This document shows, piece by piece, positions 11,605 through 24,410 of a DNA stretch of 64,000 nt (the first letter of the stretch is position 1; each line of letters starts with the position of its first letter). The position numbers were made by a program, and so were the translations under genes. The DNA comes from Beta vulgaris subsp. vulgaris (taxonomy: Eukaryota; Streptophyta; Magnoliopsida; Caryophyllales; Amaranthaceae), in NCBI RefSeq assembly GCF_026745355.1, contig NC_079202.1, positions 36,903,043 through 36,967,042 of the forward strand. Direction: 5' to 3'. The notes beneath the pieces were generated by a model, which saw only the letters and a program-made list of their open reading frames with translations, ran no database searches and was not told the DNA's origin.

Positions 11605-12207
11605 CACTAGTAGAATAAATGCTTATTGGTGTGGTTATTAAGCGACCTATTGTGACGGTTTTGGCCATGCAACAATTAATAGCGCAACAATACGTAAATT
11701 ACCTATTGATGCGGATCCTAGCCGAAATCGCAGCAATATGTATTTTTTTAATATTAAAAAGGGCACCTATTGCTGCGGTTTTGGGCCAAACCCGCAGCAA
11801 TAGGTGCAACTTTTTCAATTTTTTTTTTGAAATTAGAATCTTCAATGTTAAAAATACTTAAAATGCAATAAAAACTAAAAGTAACTAGATCATCAGAGCA
11901 ACCAGTGAAAATACAGCATATGCATAACCTAAATCAAAGTTCATACCAAAACACGTATTTCAACAACAAGAACATTCGAATTCATAAAATATCAATTGAA
12001 GACAATCCTAAAAATCATATCTGAATGACAAAATAAAAAAATGAAGAAAATAAATAATACAGAAGTTTAGATCTAAAAAATAAAAAATGAACAAAAAAAA
12101 CACTATCGCGACGGTTAGAGAGACCGCCGAATCCGGCGAAGAAGGAAACTCGTCGGAGGCGGCTTCGTGGTGGTGGGGATCAAACGACGGAGTAAAGGAG
12201 CGATAAC

Positions 12208-14710
12208 TGTAACACCCCGATAATTCTCTCTCTAGAAATAACTTTATAATATAAAACTTAGAGAATTACCCAGGCATTATCGCCCGTGTGATAACGTATC
12301 GGCTTACTCAGAATTTTGCAGCGGAAAACAACTTCTAAAACAACTTTATTAAAACTTTCGAACCAAACAATGTCAGAACTAAAAACACACCAACTTAACT
12401 ATTGTCTGAAAACATAAGTTCCTACGAAAACAACTTAAATGATACTAGTAATACAAGAGTCTCTCCATTCCAGATTCCCAATGAGATGCATCTGCGAACC
12501 TGTAATGTCAATGCTGTCTTGACTCTGCTCCCCCGAAGGATCACCACAGGATCAATAGGCAAAGCCATGATCACACACACAACAAGCACGTAATCAGCAA
12601 AGCTGAGTACTACATATCAGACATAAATCATCCTAAACATGATACTACAAAATAACATGCAGGAACAAATAATAACATAAGTGTATAATAATATGCAGAC
12701 AACTTTTACTGAACTAAACTAAAACCAACTTTTTATCACTTAAATGGAATAGTTATTGGGACGAGTTGTCTTGCCTACTAAGATGAAATGCGGGCGCGAC
12801 TCCGCACTTCAGAGTGACATGCGATATCGAGGAACCTTTGAAATAAAGAGGGATGGTGATCAATCCATTCCTAGAAAAGCTATGGCACGCTCACCATAAC
12901 CCCAACCCTTATGTCCAACTCAGACGTGCACCAGTCTAAAGTCTATAACCTATTCTCGTTTCACTTTACGTTGAATATATTTTATTACTTGTGTTGACAC
13001 AACAAACAAGCAACACATAACTAATACTCAAACAATCATAAAAGAATCTCTTTTATCTTCAGATTTTAAGTGTTCACAACTTATCAATCAAGACTCCTTT
13101 AAATTCCTTTTTATACTTTACTAACTTTACTTGTTGAACCTAGCCAACAATAAACTTTACCTTTATATAGGTATAACTTGTCACTTACCAAATAAGATCC
13201 ACGGTCCTTATAACATAATAACAATACTCAAGAATCCATGTAAAACATCATGATTCACTCTAACTTACATTAATTCACTCACGAATTAATAAATAAACTT
13301 GACTTATCCTGCTTGCATCAATCTTCCATACAAACATTTATAATCATAAACACCTCTAGTTTACATGTAGCACCAGGCAAATACATGTAAAACAATTCCA
13401 GTAATCATATATATGAACAAATAGAGTCCTATACATGATACTAATAAATAAATACTCTTAGAGCATGCTTCTAAATCAATAGCACGTAGACGATGTACGT
13501 ACCTTGTATAAACAAATCGGTAGGCCACTTTTACTCGCTAAAAGTCTCCTACTACGAAATCTCCGCCTAGAAAATAAAATAATGAAAATAAATTTGAACT
13601 AAAATTTACACAACTTTAAAACGATCAAAACCCCCTTAAACGTGTTTTAAAATCGTTTTTACGTACCAAACTTTCGTTATTTTTAATCCCTAGTATAGTA
13701 CAACTATTAGTGATTAAAAATCATTTAAAACTCTTAAAATACTTATTTTCTGAAATTACAGCATTTATAAAATTTAATAAATCTTCTGAAAATATATTCA
13801 ATACATATAAAATTATGTACTAACCAAATCTCATGATTTATACTTTATATATATAGTTTCTAGTAATAAAAACCCTAAAAACTATAAATTTCATGATAAA
13901 AACTAAAATAAACTTAACATATTAAATCTGAAATTTGTTATGATAATAAACATAATAACCGAAATATATATATGCATATAAAACAGTAATTTAAATCATA
14001 AACATGGTAATTAATAATAAAATAACATAAAACTAGTACTTTAATGGAATCTTAGAGAGGAAGAAAGAAAAACAACCACAACAATGGAAGAAGGAAGGGC
14101 GCCGGACAGCAGTGGCAGCAAAGAAGGGACCGGCGGCAGCAATACTCGGCTCTTGAAAAGATTTGTGACGTTTCTTGTTCAACAAGAAACGTTACTTGAA
14201 GAAGAAGAAACAAACTTTTGAGGGAAAAACATGAAAAACGACGCACAAGGAGGAGAGAGAGTGAATGCCGAGTGAGAGAGAGAATCACGTGAGAAGGAGG
14301 AGAAATAAAGTGTGTAGGGTAAAATATTGGGTTTTTAGGAATATATAAAGTCTTGTACTTGTGGGCTTAGGAAAAGAGATTTTAATTAATGAACCTTGAT
14401 GACTAATAAGATGGGCTATCTAAAACTTTAGTCATCAAATTACTCTTTCCCTTTTTATCACTTTTGGGCTTTCGATTCCATTAACTACCTTTTCAATATA
14501 TACTTTTAGTATTTAAAACTCTTATTAAAACATGCTTAATTAAAATATTTCAAATTTTATTAAGCTATGAAAAATAATTACAGTTGACTTTTAAAATAGT
14601 CAACCCTTTTTAAAAGTCAAATCATTTTCCAAACTCATTTGGATTTAAATATAACTACATAAATACTTTAATATATTTATGAAAATTCTTTAAAATTGTG
14701 GGGGATTACA
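12208..14710 (-). mobile_element. Solo LTR of the element A family
   Basis: On the - strand it begins TGTAATCCCCC (14710) and ends GGGGTGTTACA (12208). A 5-bp target duplication ATAAC flanks it at 12203-12207 and 14711-14715. It is homologous in reverse complement to the LTR at 1-1534. No internal element sequence remains, so it is the product of recombination between the two LTRs of one element. Short ORFs within it (for example 14052-14288) have no recognisable domain. Confidence 0.93.
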
Positions 14711-14775
14711 ATAACGACGAGGCGATGGCGACTTGCGTTCGAGGCCAGTGGGCTGGCTGTGGTCGTGGGCAATTC

Positions 14776-14930
14776 GCTTGGCCGCTTCGTCGGCGTCGCT
14801 TCGTTCGCTTGGCTGCTTCGTCGGCGTCACTTCGTTCGCTTGACTGCTTCGTCGGCGTCGCTTCGTTTGCTTGGCTGCTTCGTCGGCGTCACTTCGTTCG
14901 CTTGGCTTCGTCGGTGTCGCTTTGTTCGAT
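14776..14930. repeat. 31-bp minisatellite, about five units
   Basis: Units of 31 bp, beginning GCTTGGCTGCTTCG and including TCGGCGTCACTTCG, repeat about five times with few changes. They sit inside CACTA-1, right of the solo LTR, in a GC-rich island. Because 31 is not a multiple of three, the overlapping ORFs on both strands are shadows of the repeat, not genes. Confidence 0.85.
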
Positions 14931-15915
14931 AGCTTCGAAGGTTGACGGGAGGCGGTCGACGCCGGTGGGCCGATGAAGAAGAATGACCGACGGTTGGCGG
15001 TTGAGAGGAAGAGAGGGATATGAGCAGCAATATGAGAGGTTGAGAGGAAGAGAGAGATAGAGGAAGAGAGAGATAGGAGCAGCAGTATGAGGAACGGCGT
15101 GTGAGGTTGAGAGGGAAAAGTGAGGAAACAAACCTTAACTGATGTGTTCTATACTTTTTTTTTAAAATGTTTTTTAATAATATTGTTGCGTTCTGGCAAG
15201 AACTGCATCAACATATTAAAATATAATTTTTAATATTATTTTAATATATTGCTGGAGTCCTTGACAAAAATCGCCGCAATATGTCTGGTCAAATAATCAA
15301 CCTTTTTTCGTAAAATTTTCTGTTGATACCATATTGCTGCAATTTTAAAAAAACAGCAGCAATATCTTTATTTAATATTTTATCTTTCTTTTTACATAAT
15401 ATATTGTTGCGTATGGGTAAAACCACAACAATACCACCGCAGCAATAAGCAATTATTCTACTAGTGAGTGTTGGTTTTCTCTTTGATATATGCTTACGTT
15501 GTAATTATATTCTTAATGTATCATTTTCCCTTTACGACTGAGATTTCCACAAACGAATACATAATACTAGCTATTTGATCTTTGAATTACACGTATATAT
15601 TTTAACTTTGTTTTCAAATTATTGAGCATACATTAGTTATAATAACCTATCAATGCTACCAATAAAAACATGAATACTTAGAAGAAGTCTAGAGTTGTTG
15701 TTCCATTATAGTAGGAACCGCGACTATAAAAACTAAAGCCAATGACGTGTATGTTAAATTGTAGACATCGATTCGTTCCCCTAAGGTCTACATAATACAC
15801 ACTCATATGCACTTACGAGTGAAATTTTAGAGCCATATAAAGTTATGGGAGACATAATGTATTTTTAAACGAGACAAAGGAAGTGCATCAAGAATAGCAT
15901 GAGCAAAAATCTAGA

Positions 15916-16255
15916 TCTACACTAATATATTAAAAGGAGTTTCTGATAAAGTATATGTTGCCATGTGAAATTCCCCTATTCACTAGAAACATGCAATGTC
16001 ATGTGCTTAACAAGGAATATACTACTACAAAACTTTGTATAGTAGGATTCAAACATGCAACCTATAAGTTGTAAAGTAGACATGTTACCATCTTAACCAA
16101 CTATTGGATGTACTCAACAACACATAAATATATATATTAATTGATAAATAAATAAATACATATATAACAAATTAATTTAAAATAATAACAGAGTTGAAAA
16201 TACAAAAGTATTATTTAAAGTAAAAATTTGATGCATTGCTCGAGCTACACACTAG
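15916..16255 (+). mobile_element. Possible small Helitron
   Basis: The stretch begins TCTACACTAATATATTAAAAGG, like many plant Helitron 5' ends, and ends in CTAG. It is preceded by A and followed by T, as expected for insertion between A and T. A GCTCGAGC palindrome lies 7 nt before CTAG but makes a poor hairpin. No coding content. The call rests on the two termini only. Confidence 0.4.
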
Positions 16256-16489
16256 TTACAAATTAAGAGGGGACCATAATGGGCTTATTTTTATCATAGC
16301 TTAATGGCCATATTTTAAGGTCGTGCCTAGAAATAAAATTTGTCTTAGTAGCTTTTTATATTGGTTTTGGAAAATCCATTCACTTTCATTAAACAACCAA
16401 TACCTACTTACAACCGGTTCACCAAACGTACTCAGAATGAAAATGAATGAATACAAACTCACACCAAATTATGGAAAATTATTATATTA

Positions 16490-16830
16490 AAACAATTAAA
16501 TATAAAATAAATATTAGCATTCGAATTTTTTTTAAAGAAATTCTAAATTACATAAGTTATTAAAAAGGATTAATTTTTTTTAATTATAATTAGTTTACAT
16601 GAATAAATTTTATTTCTATAGCTTTGATCATAATATAAAATAAGTTCACTTATTATTATGTGGACCACCAAATAGTGAAAAGTTAAATAAAAAGCTCTTT
16701 AAAGAGTTTTATTATTGTTGAATAATTTTAGATATAATTCATAAAAGTGACTTGAAAAGAGAAAATAGATGAAAGAGAATAAAAAACTAGTTGGAAAGCT
16801 ATGTATCATTTTACATAGTGTCACTTTTTT
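16490..16830. repeat. Diverged relative of the Tourist-like MITE at 62801
   Basis: Several blocks match the right half of the MITE at 63240-63524 in the same order: CTTTGATCATAATAT, GACCAC(C/A)AAATA then GTGAAAAG, GCTCTTTAAAG and TTTTATTATTGTTG, then AACTAGTTGGAAAGCT. The terminal repeats are not preserved and no clean TTA duplication is found, so this is an old or partial copy. Confidence 0.6.
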
Positions 16831-17329
16831 ATCTTTACTTCTTATCCATCTTCGGAGAAGCGAAATGACACGAATTCCTCAATTTATTCATTCAGATACA
16901 CTGAGTACTTAACTGACAAAAACTAGCTTTGAGAAGTCATTACAACAACAATTATCAAACTAATAAATTTATTGACTTAGGTCTTGGAAGATATACAAAT
17001 CTGATTTGGTTAGTGTTAGAAAAATGGCAAACTTTGATAATTAGTACTTATAATATTAAAATGGTATTAATTCGATTGATCAGTTATAGACATACACAAA
17101 AGAACATAAAAGAGGGTAATAGCATCATCAACTTTTTGTGAAATTTTTTTGAAGAGTGTGCATCGCGAGATCACTTACTAATAATGATTTAATTATTAGT
17201 CCTATGAGAAATTCAAAGAATCTATGAAAACTTCTTTGTAAAAGTTGATAACATCTTTTTATTAAATTAATTATTCTCTTTGACATAAAATAACTGAATT
17301 GAACTGATTGCAACTGAACTAAATTAAAT

Positions 17330-17867
17330 TATAACTAATAAAAGTGATAATAGTATAATATAATATTAATTAATTAATAATATATTCATAATAATGATTT
17401 ATTAATAATAATAAGTTATTAAATAAAATAATAATAAATTATTTTAATAAATTATTAAATAATATTAATAAATTATTGTGAGATAGATGAAGTAGTCCGT
17501 AATAAACAAATAAATTAATAACTTGACGAAGAAAATTAGAATATCAAAATATAGAATATACTTTATCACCCAACGCCTAAAAAATAGGTGGAAGGGTCTT
17601 AAATCGATGCCGCAAATCGACGAGGCTAATCAGCTGAAAAATTATTGTAGCTTGTTTTACCCTACACAATTTTATTCATTTACATGATCTAGGAATTCCT
17701 TTCACACACCAAATTGAAGTCATGGAACAAAAAACTGATCATAATACGATGATAACAGAGCTATGGATAGTGTACGACAACAAATAACTGAAGAAATATG
17801 GGAGTCAATGGCAAATCAGTATTAAAATAATAATAATAATTTAAAAAATTATAATTACCAATATTCA

Positions 17868-17900
<33 letters not shown>

Positions 17901-18060
17901 GTTATTAATAATAATAATATTAGAAGCAATAGTAATAGGAGTATTAATAACAATAATAATATAGTAATTATAATCATGATATAAATATTTATAATAGTAA
18001 TAGTAATAGTAGTAATAATAGGGATAATAATAATAATAATAATCATTGGTTTATTATCAG
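17330..18060. repeat. AT-rich low complexity, (TAA/TTA)n
   Basis: Long runs of TAATAA/ATTATT triplets occur at 17340-17480 and 17820-18050. A CTGAACTGAATTGATTGCAACTGAAC-like phrase occurs twice (about 17290 and 18075), suggesting a duplicated segment. The ORF on the - strand at 17855-18046 is only an Ile/Leu shadow of the triplet repeat. Confidence 0.8.
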
Positions 18061-18180
18061 AGAATTAAGTGACTGAACTGAACTGAATTGATTGCAACTG
18101 AACTGAATTGAAAATAAGTTGGGGAGAATAGACAATAAACCAACAAAATTGGGATATGTTCTATATTAACAAAACTAAGA

Positions 18181-18616
18181 GGCGTTCCTTTTAAGAATAG
18201 GAACTTATGAATAAGTTCAAGTTTGGGATATCAAAGACACGAAAAATTCATAAGAGAGAGTTCATTTATCACCAGTTTTCTTTTATAAGTTTCAACTATA
18301 GATTATTATCTACATGTCCCAAGTTTACTATTTTGTGATTTTCATAGATCATGAGTTACTTATAACTGGTTTAGAAGGTAAGATTTCTAAATATTTACCA
18401 TCTTCGAACACTTTCAGCAAGTGACAAAAACCTATAAAATGGGGGCCAACGTTTAAAAATATTACCTTTTAAACTGTTCATAAATAATTCAGAACTTATA
18501 AAAATCATAAGATGATAAATTTGAGACTTGCTGGAAATGATTCATAATTAGAACTTATAAAAGAAAATAGGTAATAGTTGGACTTACTCTTGTGAATTTC
18601 TCCTAAAAGAAATGCC
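18181..18616. mobile_element. MITE-like element with imperfect terminal inverted repeats
   Basis: The left end GGCGTTCCTTTTAAGAA and the complement of the right end GGCATTTCTTTTAGGAGAA match over about 45 bp, imperfectly. The interior is rich in GAACTTATAA and complementary TTATAAGTTC words, so the whole 436 bp could fold on itself. No clear target duplication was found and the superfamily is unknown. Confidence 0.5.
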
Positions 18617-19666
18617 GAGTTTGATGAAGACACAAAAATAATTTCAAGCTACTATGTTGTCATGCGGGTTAACGAATAATACACATTGTTAATATATCCA
18701 CTAAATCTGTATCATTATATAAAGTATAAATTCTAGAATTAACCTCTTTCTTTCGAAGTGATAGGAATGGAAAGAATGAACATAAATATTTTATTTTAGG
18801 TCGATTTTAATTAAGTAATGGAGCTTTGACAGATTGTTCACCCACGTAACAATATATCAAGTTGAGATATCAATTATCCGTGATTCGTTAAGACTTCCTA
18901 CTCACCATTTTGTAAACCATTTCTAATGTATCGTATCGATCAAGCTTCATATTTTGTTAAAACTTATCTACCAAACAACCGGACAATAGACGCAAAAACA
19001 CACTACGTATATGATATTAAACTGTTACCTTTTGTCATTGTGTGTGTATCCTAGTACCCGAATTATTAAGTCCACATACTATTATAAAGAAACAACATCA
19101 CTATCATATTAAATGAATAAAGGCTCAAGTACCTCTGGATTTGAATATACCCTTTCATTAGGTCATCAAAGAGATAAGAGTTTAATATATAGAATGATGT
19201 CTATACAGTTGGGTACGTTTTACCAGTATTGAGTAGAATTAATTTCTGTAGCAAATATGGACAAGCTATCAAAATCATAACTTGAACATGGAAACATAAT
19301 GTTTTATTATAAATTAGAAAAACATTTCAATCTACATCAACCATAGAAACATATTATCTAGGTCTTTTGGTAGTATCAATGGTTCACAACGTGGAGACAA
19401 TTCTTCTTGAGCGAACCCATTTGAAGCTTTCCACACGTCTCCTACCAGAAGACTTAGCTTCGTCAGATTTCAGCCTAGGGATGGAAATGGTTCAGGACCT
19501 GTTCCATTTTTAAACTTTTAAGGATATATATGACTAAAGTTTTCTTTCCTAGATTTAATCCAAACTAGAAATTTCATACTAAATTGATTGGTGTATCATG
19601 ATTTATAGTGATAATGAGTGATGGATTTTGGATCTTCTAACTATATGTGATCTTCCTTATCTCTAA

Positions 19667-20249
19667 TCTCTATTATATAAGGGAAGGGGAGCAATGGTGT
19701 CCTCTTTTGAACCTATTTTGCCCCCTTCCCTTTCTAAATTACAAAAGAAACGTCAAAATCAAAATCGACACTCAAAGAAAACTACCGAAAATTAATTTAC
19801 AACACTCACTTACAAATCACTAAAAAGAAGAAACTTTACAAATCGCTCATACAATTGGGAAAATCACGTTATAAAAATCACGCAAATCACTCAAATAATC
19901 AGGAAACTTTATTATTAAAACTTAAAATTAACATACAAACTAAACTAATAACTTAGAACGTCAATACATACAAAAACATTTACAAAAATTCACTTACAAA
20001 TCACTATTCTCAAGAACCATTCACAATTAATGCTAGGTCATGATAAAAAAATAGAGGTGTATTTGTATTGAAATCAGAATTTAGAAATTAGACAAGGAAA
20101 AAAAATATTTAATTTTTTATAGTATTTCCTATATATAATGAAACTTTTACATATATTTGGACCTATCTTTTTCTATTATTAAATAGCGATTAATTATCAA
20201 GGTAAAAAGGTTTATGTAAAATATCATTCATGAATTAAAGTACAACATA
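19667..20249 (+). mobile_element. Helitron-like 5' end fragment
   Basis: The stretch starts TCTCTATTATATAAGGG, followed by GGTGTCC and CCCCCTTCCC, closely matching the 5' end of the Helitron that begins at 20250. No 3' hairpin and CTAG end is seen before that second copy starts, so it looks truncated. Confidence 0.5.
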
Positions 20250-20822
20250 TCTCTATTATATAAGGGAAGGGGGGAGCTATGGTGTCCCCGAATGAAGAGA
20301 CTATCTTACCCCCTTCCCATTCTAAATTACAAATTCACTTACAAATCAAAGGGGTTCAAACAAAAATACCAAAAATATAATTATAACAATCACTCACAAG
20401 TCAACTAAAATCATAAAATTGCATAATTTACGTTATGCAAATCACTAAAACGAGGAAACTATACAAAAACTTAAAAATTCACTTACAAACGACAACCTAT
20501 GAAAAAATTGACTTGAAATCAAAGTGTCCACTTTCTTTACAATTTATGAAGTACTGTACTTAATTCAAAAATCAACTAAAAAATTATAATATTAGAAATC
20601 ATAAATAAATTCAATTAAATTTCTATTTTGTTCTTTGAAAAGTAAAAAAAAAAAAACAAAAAGAATGGTGAGAGACTTAAGTGATAGAAACTAAACCAAT
20701 CAAATTTGCAACTAAAAACAATTATACTTCGTATGTCTAAGAATTTAGACTCTTATGCCGAAGAAAATCGAGTTTCTATTTCGAAAAAAATTCAGGCACG
20801 CATCGCGTGCAAAAAATTCTAG
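20250..20822 (+). mobile_element. Small non-autonomous Helitron
   Basis: The 5' end is TCTCTATTATATAAGGG. The 3' end has a perfect 6-bp hairpin (GCACGC, loop ATC, GCGTGC; 20796-20810), then 8 nt, then CTAG (20819-20822). It is preceded by A (20249) and followed by T (20823), the expected A/T insertion. These are the standard terminal features of plant Helitrons. At 573 bp it has no RepHel gene and would need help from an autonomous copy. Confidence 0.8.
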
Positions 20823-21700
20823 TATATAAGTAAAGGGAGGAGGAAGATGGTATCTCCTACAAAAAGTTTAATATATCCTTAATGAATTTAAATTTCCATA
20901 TATAATAAATAATCTTTTTTTTTTCCTACTTGCCATATATTTTGAACAAGTTAACAATGAAATTTAATTTTAAATTTTAATTAAATCAAGGAGAAAGATT
21001 TCCTCTATTTACATATGTGTGAAAGACTCTAAAAAAAAAACTAAATTGACCATATAACTTGATTGACACAATCAGAACAAAATATAAAAACTTGAATTTC
21101 ATATTAATAATTATATTTATAATATTTTAAAACTTAAAGCTTGATTATTATTCAGTATTGTCTTATATAAGTCAAACTCTTCCACTATATAGAGATTTAA
21201 CGATTGAACTTGATACACAAATTCTACCACTTTCTTTGAGCATAAGCTTTTTTCAGCTTTATATTTTCTTCTCTCAATACTATATCTAAATAATGATGAA
21301 CAAATAACTAAAAAACCAACAAAACATTGATTTAATAAAAATATATTTAAAAATTGAAAAAAGTAATTATAAATGTATGTACGAATCAAATTTTTTGTAA
21401 CAATGATGAATAGCTCATTGCGAAAAAAAAAAAAAAAGTTAAGATAACACGCACACATAATGTGGAAAAATTATAATTATTCTATAAATGATGGATGGTC
21501 AGAGAAAATAAGCAACCATATGAATTGCGGACCATTATCCTAATATTTATACAGCTTACCATATCTCCTACTAGGCCCATTTTAAAATGAGAGACAATCT
21601 TGGGTCTCTACGCACACATAATAGCTCATACTTAATTAAAACACTTTATAAGCCCAATAAATAAAACTATAATATAGATTACTTTAACGGGACAAAATGT

Positions 21701-21957
21701 CTTGGTGGATTGGGTTCACAATGATTTATTGTGCAGTTAAACTAATTTCATTACACAAAAGCTGACTACATTATAAAAAAACCAATTATATAATATAAAA
21801 AAACTGAATATATCAGAAAGTTCACTATATCATACAAAAACTGACAATAGAAAAGGTGATTATATCATACAAAAACAGATTATGTCAAACGAAAACTGAC
21901 TATATATCATATGGTTTTTAATGCACAATAAGTTATTGTGAACTCGGTCCGTTCAAG
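21701..21957. mobile_element. MITE-like element with TTCACAATNN...TTATTGTGCA termini
   Basis: The left end has GTTCACAATGATTTATTGTGCA. The complement of the right end has GTTCACAATAACTTATTGTGCA. The terminal match continues outward for about 15 more bases with mismatches. The interior has several diverged copies of a TATCATACAAAAACTGA-like unit. Target duplication not resolved. Confidence 0.6.
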
Positions 21958-22057
21958 TTTTTTTTATTTTTACGGTAATTTTTAGATAATTTTTGTACAC
22001 ATACAATTATACATGTAGGTCCACATAATTATTTTCTAACATTGTACCCCCTCCCTC

Positions 22058-22670
22058 CGGAGTCTGGTCTAGGGTTGATATTGAGTTTGGCCTCGCGAAT
22101 AGTATTAGCTCGACTCGTGGTAGCTCGGCTTGGGTTCGGACTTGGCTCGAGAACTTCACGAATCTAGCTGAACTAGGTCAAGCTCGATCGTCTCAAAAAG
22201 CTCGTGAACATGCTCGATTATTATATTATATAAAAAAATATTATAACCTAAATTATAGGATCAAACACTTAAAAGAAGTTGTTATGGGTAGCCTTTTATA
22301 CAACTTTTTACATTGAACAATTCATATCCTTTTCTACCTAAGTTGCCAATTTTTTATATATATTTGTAAGTAATTCATTTGGTTAGCATATACAAATGCA
22401 GGAAAACATATTTTTCATTGTTACTTTTTGAATTTGGTCCATAGTTCTACAAGATCTATCCATAATTTTTTTTAATGTCGAATATGAGTTTTTGTTTGGT
22501 TTACTGTTGTTTTGGTTTATTTTTTATTTGTCGTAAATCAAACTCGAGCCTTAAGAGAAGATCACGAGCTCGAGCCGAGCTTCACTTATCGATCTCACGA
22601 GTCGAGCCGACTCTAGCTAAACGATAAACGAGGCGAGCCGAGCCGAGTTGAGCCTGAATTCTAGTCCAAA
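22058..22670. mobile_element. Foldback/MITE-like element with CTCG-rich ends
   Basis: Both ends are rich in AGCTCG/CGAGCT words that are complementary between the ends (for example AGCTCGGCTTGG at about 22110 and GAGCCGAGCC at about 22635). The AT-rich middle lacks them. Imperfect terminal repeats GGTCTAGGGTT and GGACTAGAATT (complement) bound it. Such GAGCTCGGCTCG ends are common in plant MITEs. No coding sequence, and the superfamily cannot be assigned from this. Confidence 0.5.
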
Positions 22671-24410
22671 CTCAATTGTATGTACTTAACAATGTCAACG
22701 GATCAGATCTTAATAGACTCTCACCATATCCTATTTTTAAAGTCAGTTCATGCCCTACCTGTGCCTGTACAGTCTAAAAAATATGGACCGTTTCCTATGT
22801 CCTTAGAGTCGAGGTAGGGTATGGGTACAAAATGTGTCTAAAGTTTACCCTTACTCTGTTTAGAAATAGTTGCACAATTGCATGTTTTCACGTTTGACAA
22901 TGCGTGGTTTCAAATATTAATATCTTTAATTAATAATAATTAAAAATTATAACAGTTGATATTAGAAAAATGTAAAGTGAAACATATATAACAAGATCCC
23001 ATACGATTATGTGTTTCTAGAATATAAATCACCAAAGACAATTAAACTGTAAGATGTAAATAGTAAACACTATGCAAATGATGCAACTATTTTTTAAACT
23101 AACGAAGTAATTTTTATAATTTTCTATCGCATGTATTTTCTGTATATAAGAGTATGTAATAAAACAAAGACACCGATATTTTCTTGTCAATAGTATTTCA
23201 TATATGAATTTGTAGTAGAGTTCATGGAAAGAGGTTGAAGTGTTGTATGGGCAACGATTTTTAAGTAATTTTGGATTATAATTTTTTAATTAAAAATTGA
23301 GTTATTGATTTAAAATCATACGATATCTACAAAATGATTGAAAACAAACATATAAATATCAAGTTGGACTAAACAAAATTCTATTATATGCCAAAATCAT
23401 GATCATTATTATATCCAACAATGAGAAGGTCTATTGATCTATTGTACTTTTGATTTATAACTTGATTAGATTCAACTGATTGTAGGCAAAGAATTGACAT
23501 TCCATGTGAAGCCAGACAAATTTTCGTCAACAAATCAATCTGTAAAACATAACAAAACACCAAAGCAAAGTTCCCAAACTCTCACAAGGATAGACGTAAA
23601 ACCAAACATAAAGGTAAGTATAACCCAATATATCGGTAGAGAAAATCTCTATTAGAGAAAGATTGAATGTTTCATAAACAAAAAGTTAAAAACAATTAAT
23701 AAAGGGAATAAACAGGACTTACCACCGCTCGAGAGTGTGGTAGTAGCCTGTAGATCAAAAAAGAAAACTAGGGTTTTAAATAGAAGAGAGAGAATGAAAT
23801 ATAAGTAATGAATGTTAGTCACTTATACTTACTCTTCTTTATAAGTGATTGAAAGAGAAAGTGAGGGAAATCAAGGACGGTAGAGAGAGAAAAATTTGAG
23901 ACAACTTGTTAACAATTATTTAAATTTGAGTATTGAATAAAATAAATAGGTGAAACATATAAGTAATTGAAGTTGGGACCAACTTTTTCCCATTTAGAGA
24001 AATCAGTAATTTATTATGGCATTTAAAATAAGAAAAATTTAGTCACTTAAGGAAGCATAAGATAGGATAAGTAGTGGTCATGTTTGGAATGTAGAAAGAT
24101 TATAGTATAATTAGTGGGCCATATGCAAAAATAAAAGTATAAAAAGTAATGTAAGACACGTTACATTGGAAAATGTAAAGAGTAGTGTGAGAGAGATTAC
24201 AAATACAAAATCGTGTCTCCTTATTGAGTACCCAAATTTTGAAACATACTGTTGTCCTAATTCTTCTGGTTTAAATGATGTGAAATCAAACACGCTAAAC
24301 CCAGAAGCATTTCGAAAATATAAAGTCTATTTATTAAACCCAACCCAAAATTTAAGACCAAATTAATTATTCATGATAATTAAATTTTTATTTAATATTT
24401 TAATACTGAT
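22671..24410. other. AT-rich intergenic DNA, no gene seen
   Basis: Short open frames only, none with a recognisable motif. The text around 23470-23780 has more mixed composition (splice-like GGTAAGTATA at 23612 and an AGGGTTTTAAATAG stretch at 23772), but I cannot build a gene from it. The retrotransposon at 24411 begins immediately to the right. Confidence 0.45.

Larger units (their letters stand above)
11605..15466. mobile_element. CACTA-1, non-autonomous CACTA transposon split by a solo LTR
   Basis: Terminal inverted repeats start CACTAGTAGAATAA at 11605 and end with the complement TTATTCTACTAGTG at 15466, continuing to about 24 bp with one mismatch. The flanking 3-bp duplication is AGT (11602-11604 and 15467-15469). 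Subterminal regions on both sides carry many direct and inverted copies of a TATTGCTGCGG-like motif, as expected for binding sites of a CACTA TNPA-type protein. Without the inserted LTR the element is about 1354 bp. It encodes no transposase. Confidence 0.9.

Noticed and set aside
14696..15131. Four overlapping ORFs in CACTA-1
   Set aside because: Produced by a 31-bp tandem repeat and purine-rich sequence; the same repeat is read in several frames and on both strands.
17855..18046. Ile/Leu-rich small membrane protein
   Set aside because: Direct translation of a (TAA/TTA)n simple repeat.
21117..21458. 113-codon ORF on the - strand
   Set aside because: AT-rich region, Phe/Tyr/Ile/Asn bias, no motif, no supporting signals; a chance ORF is more likely.
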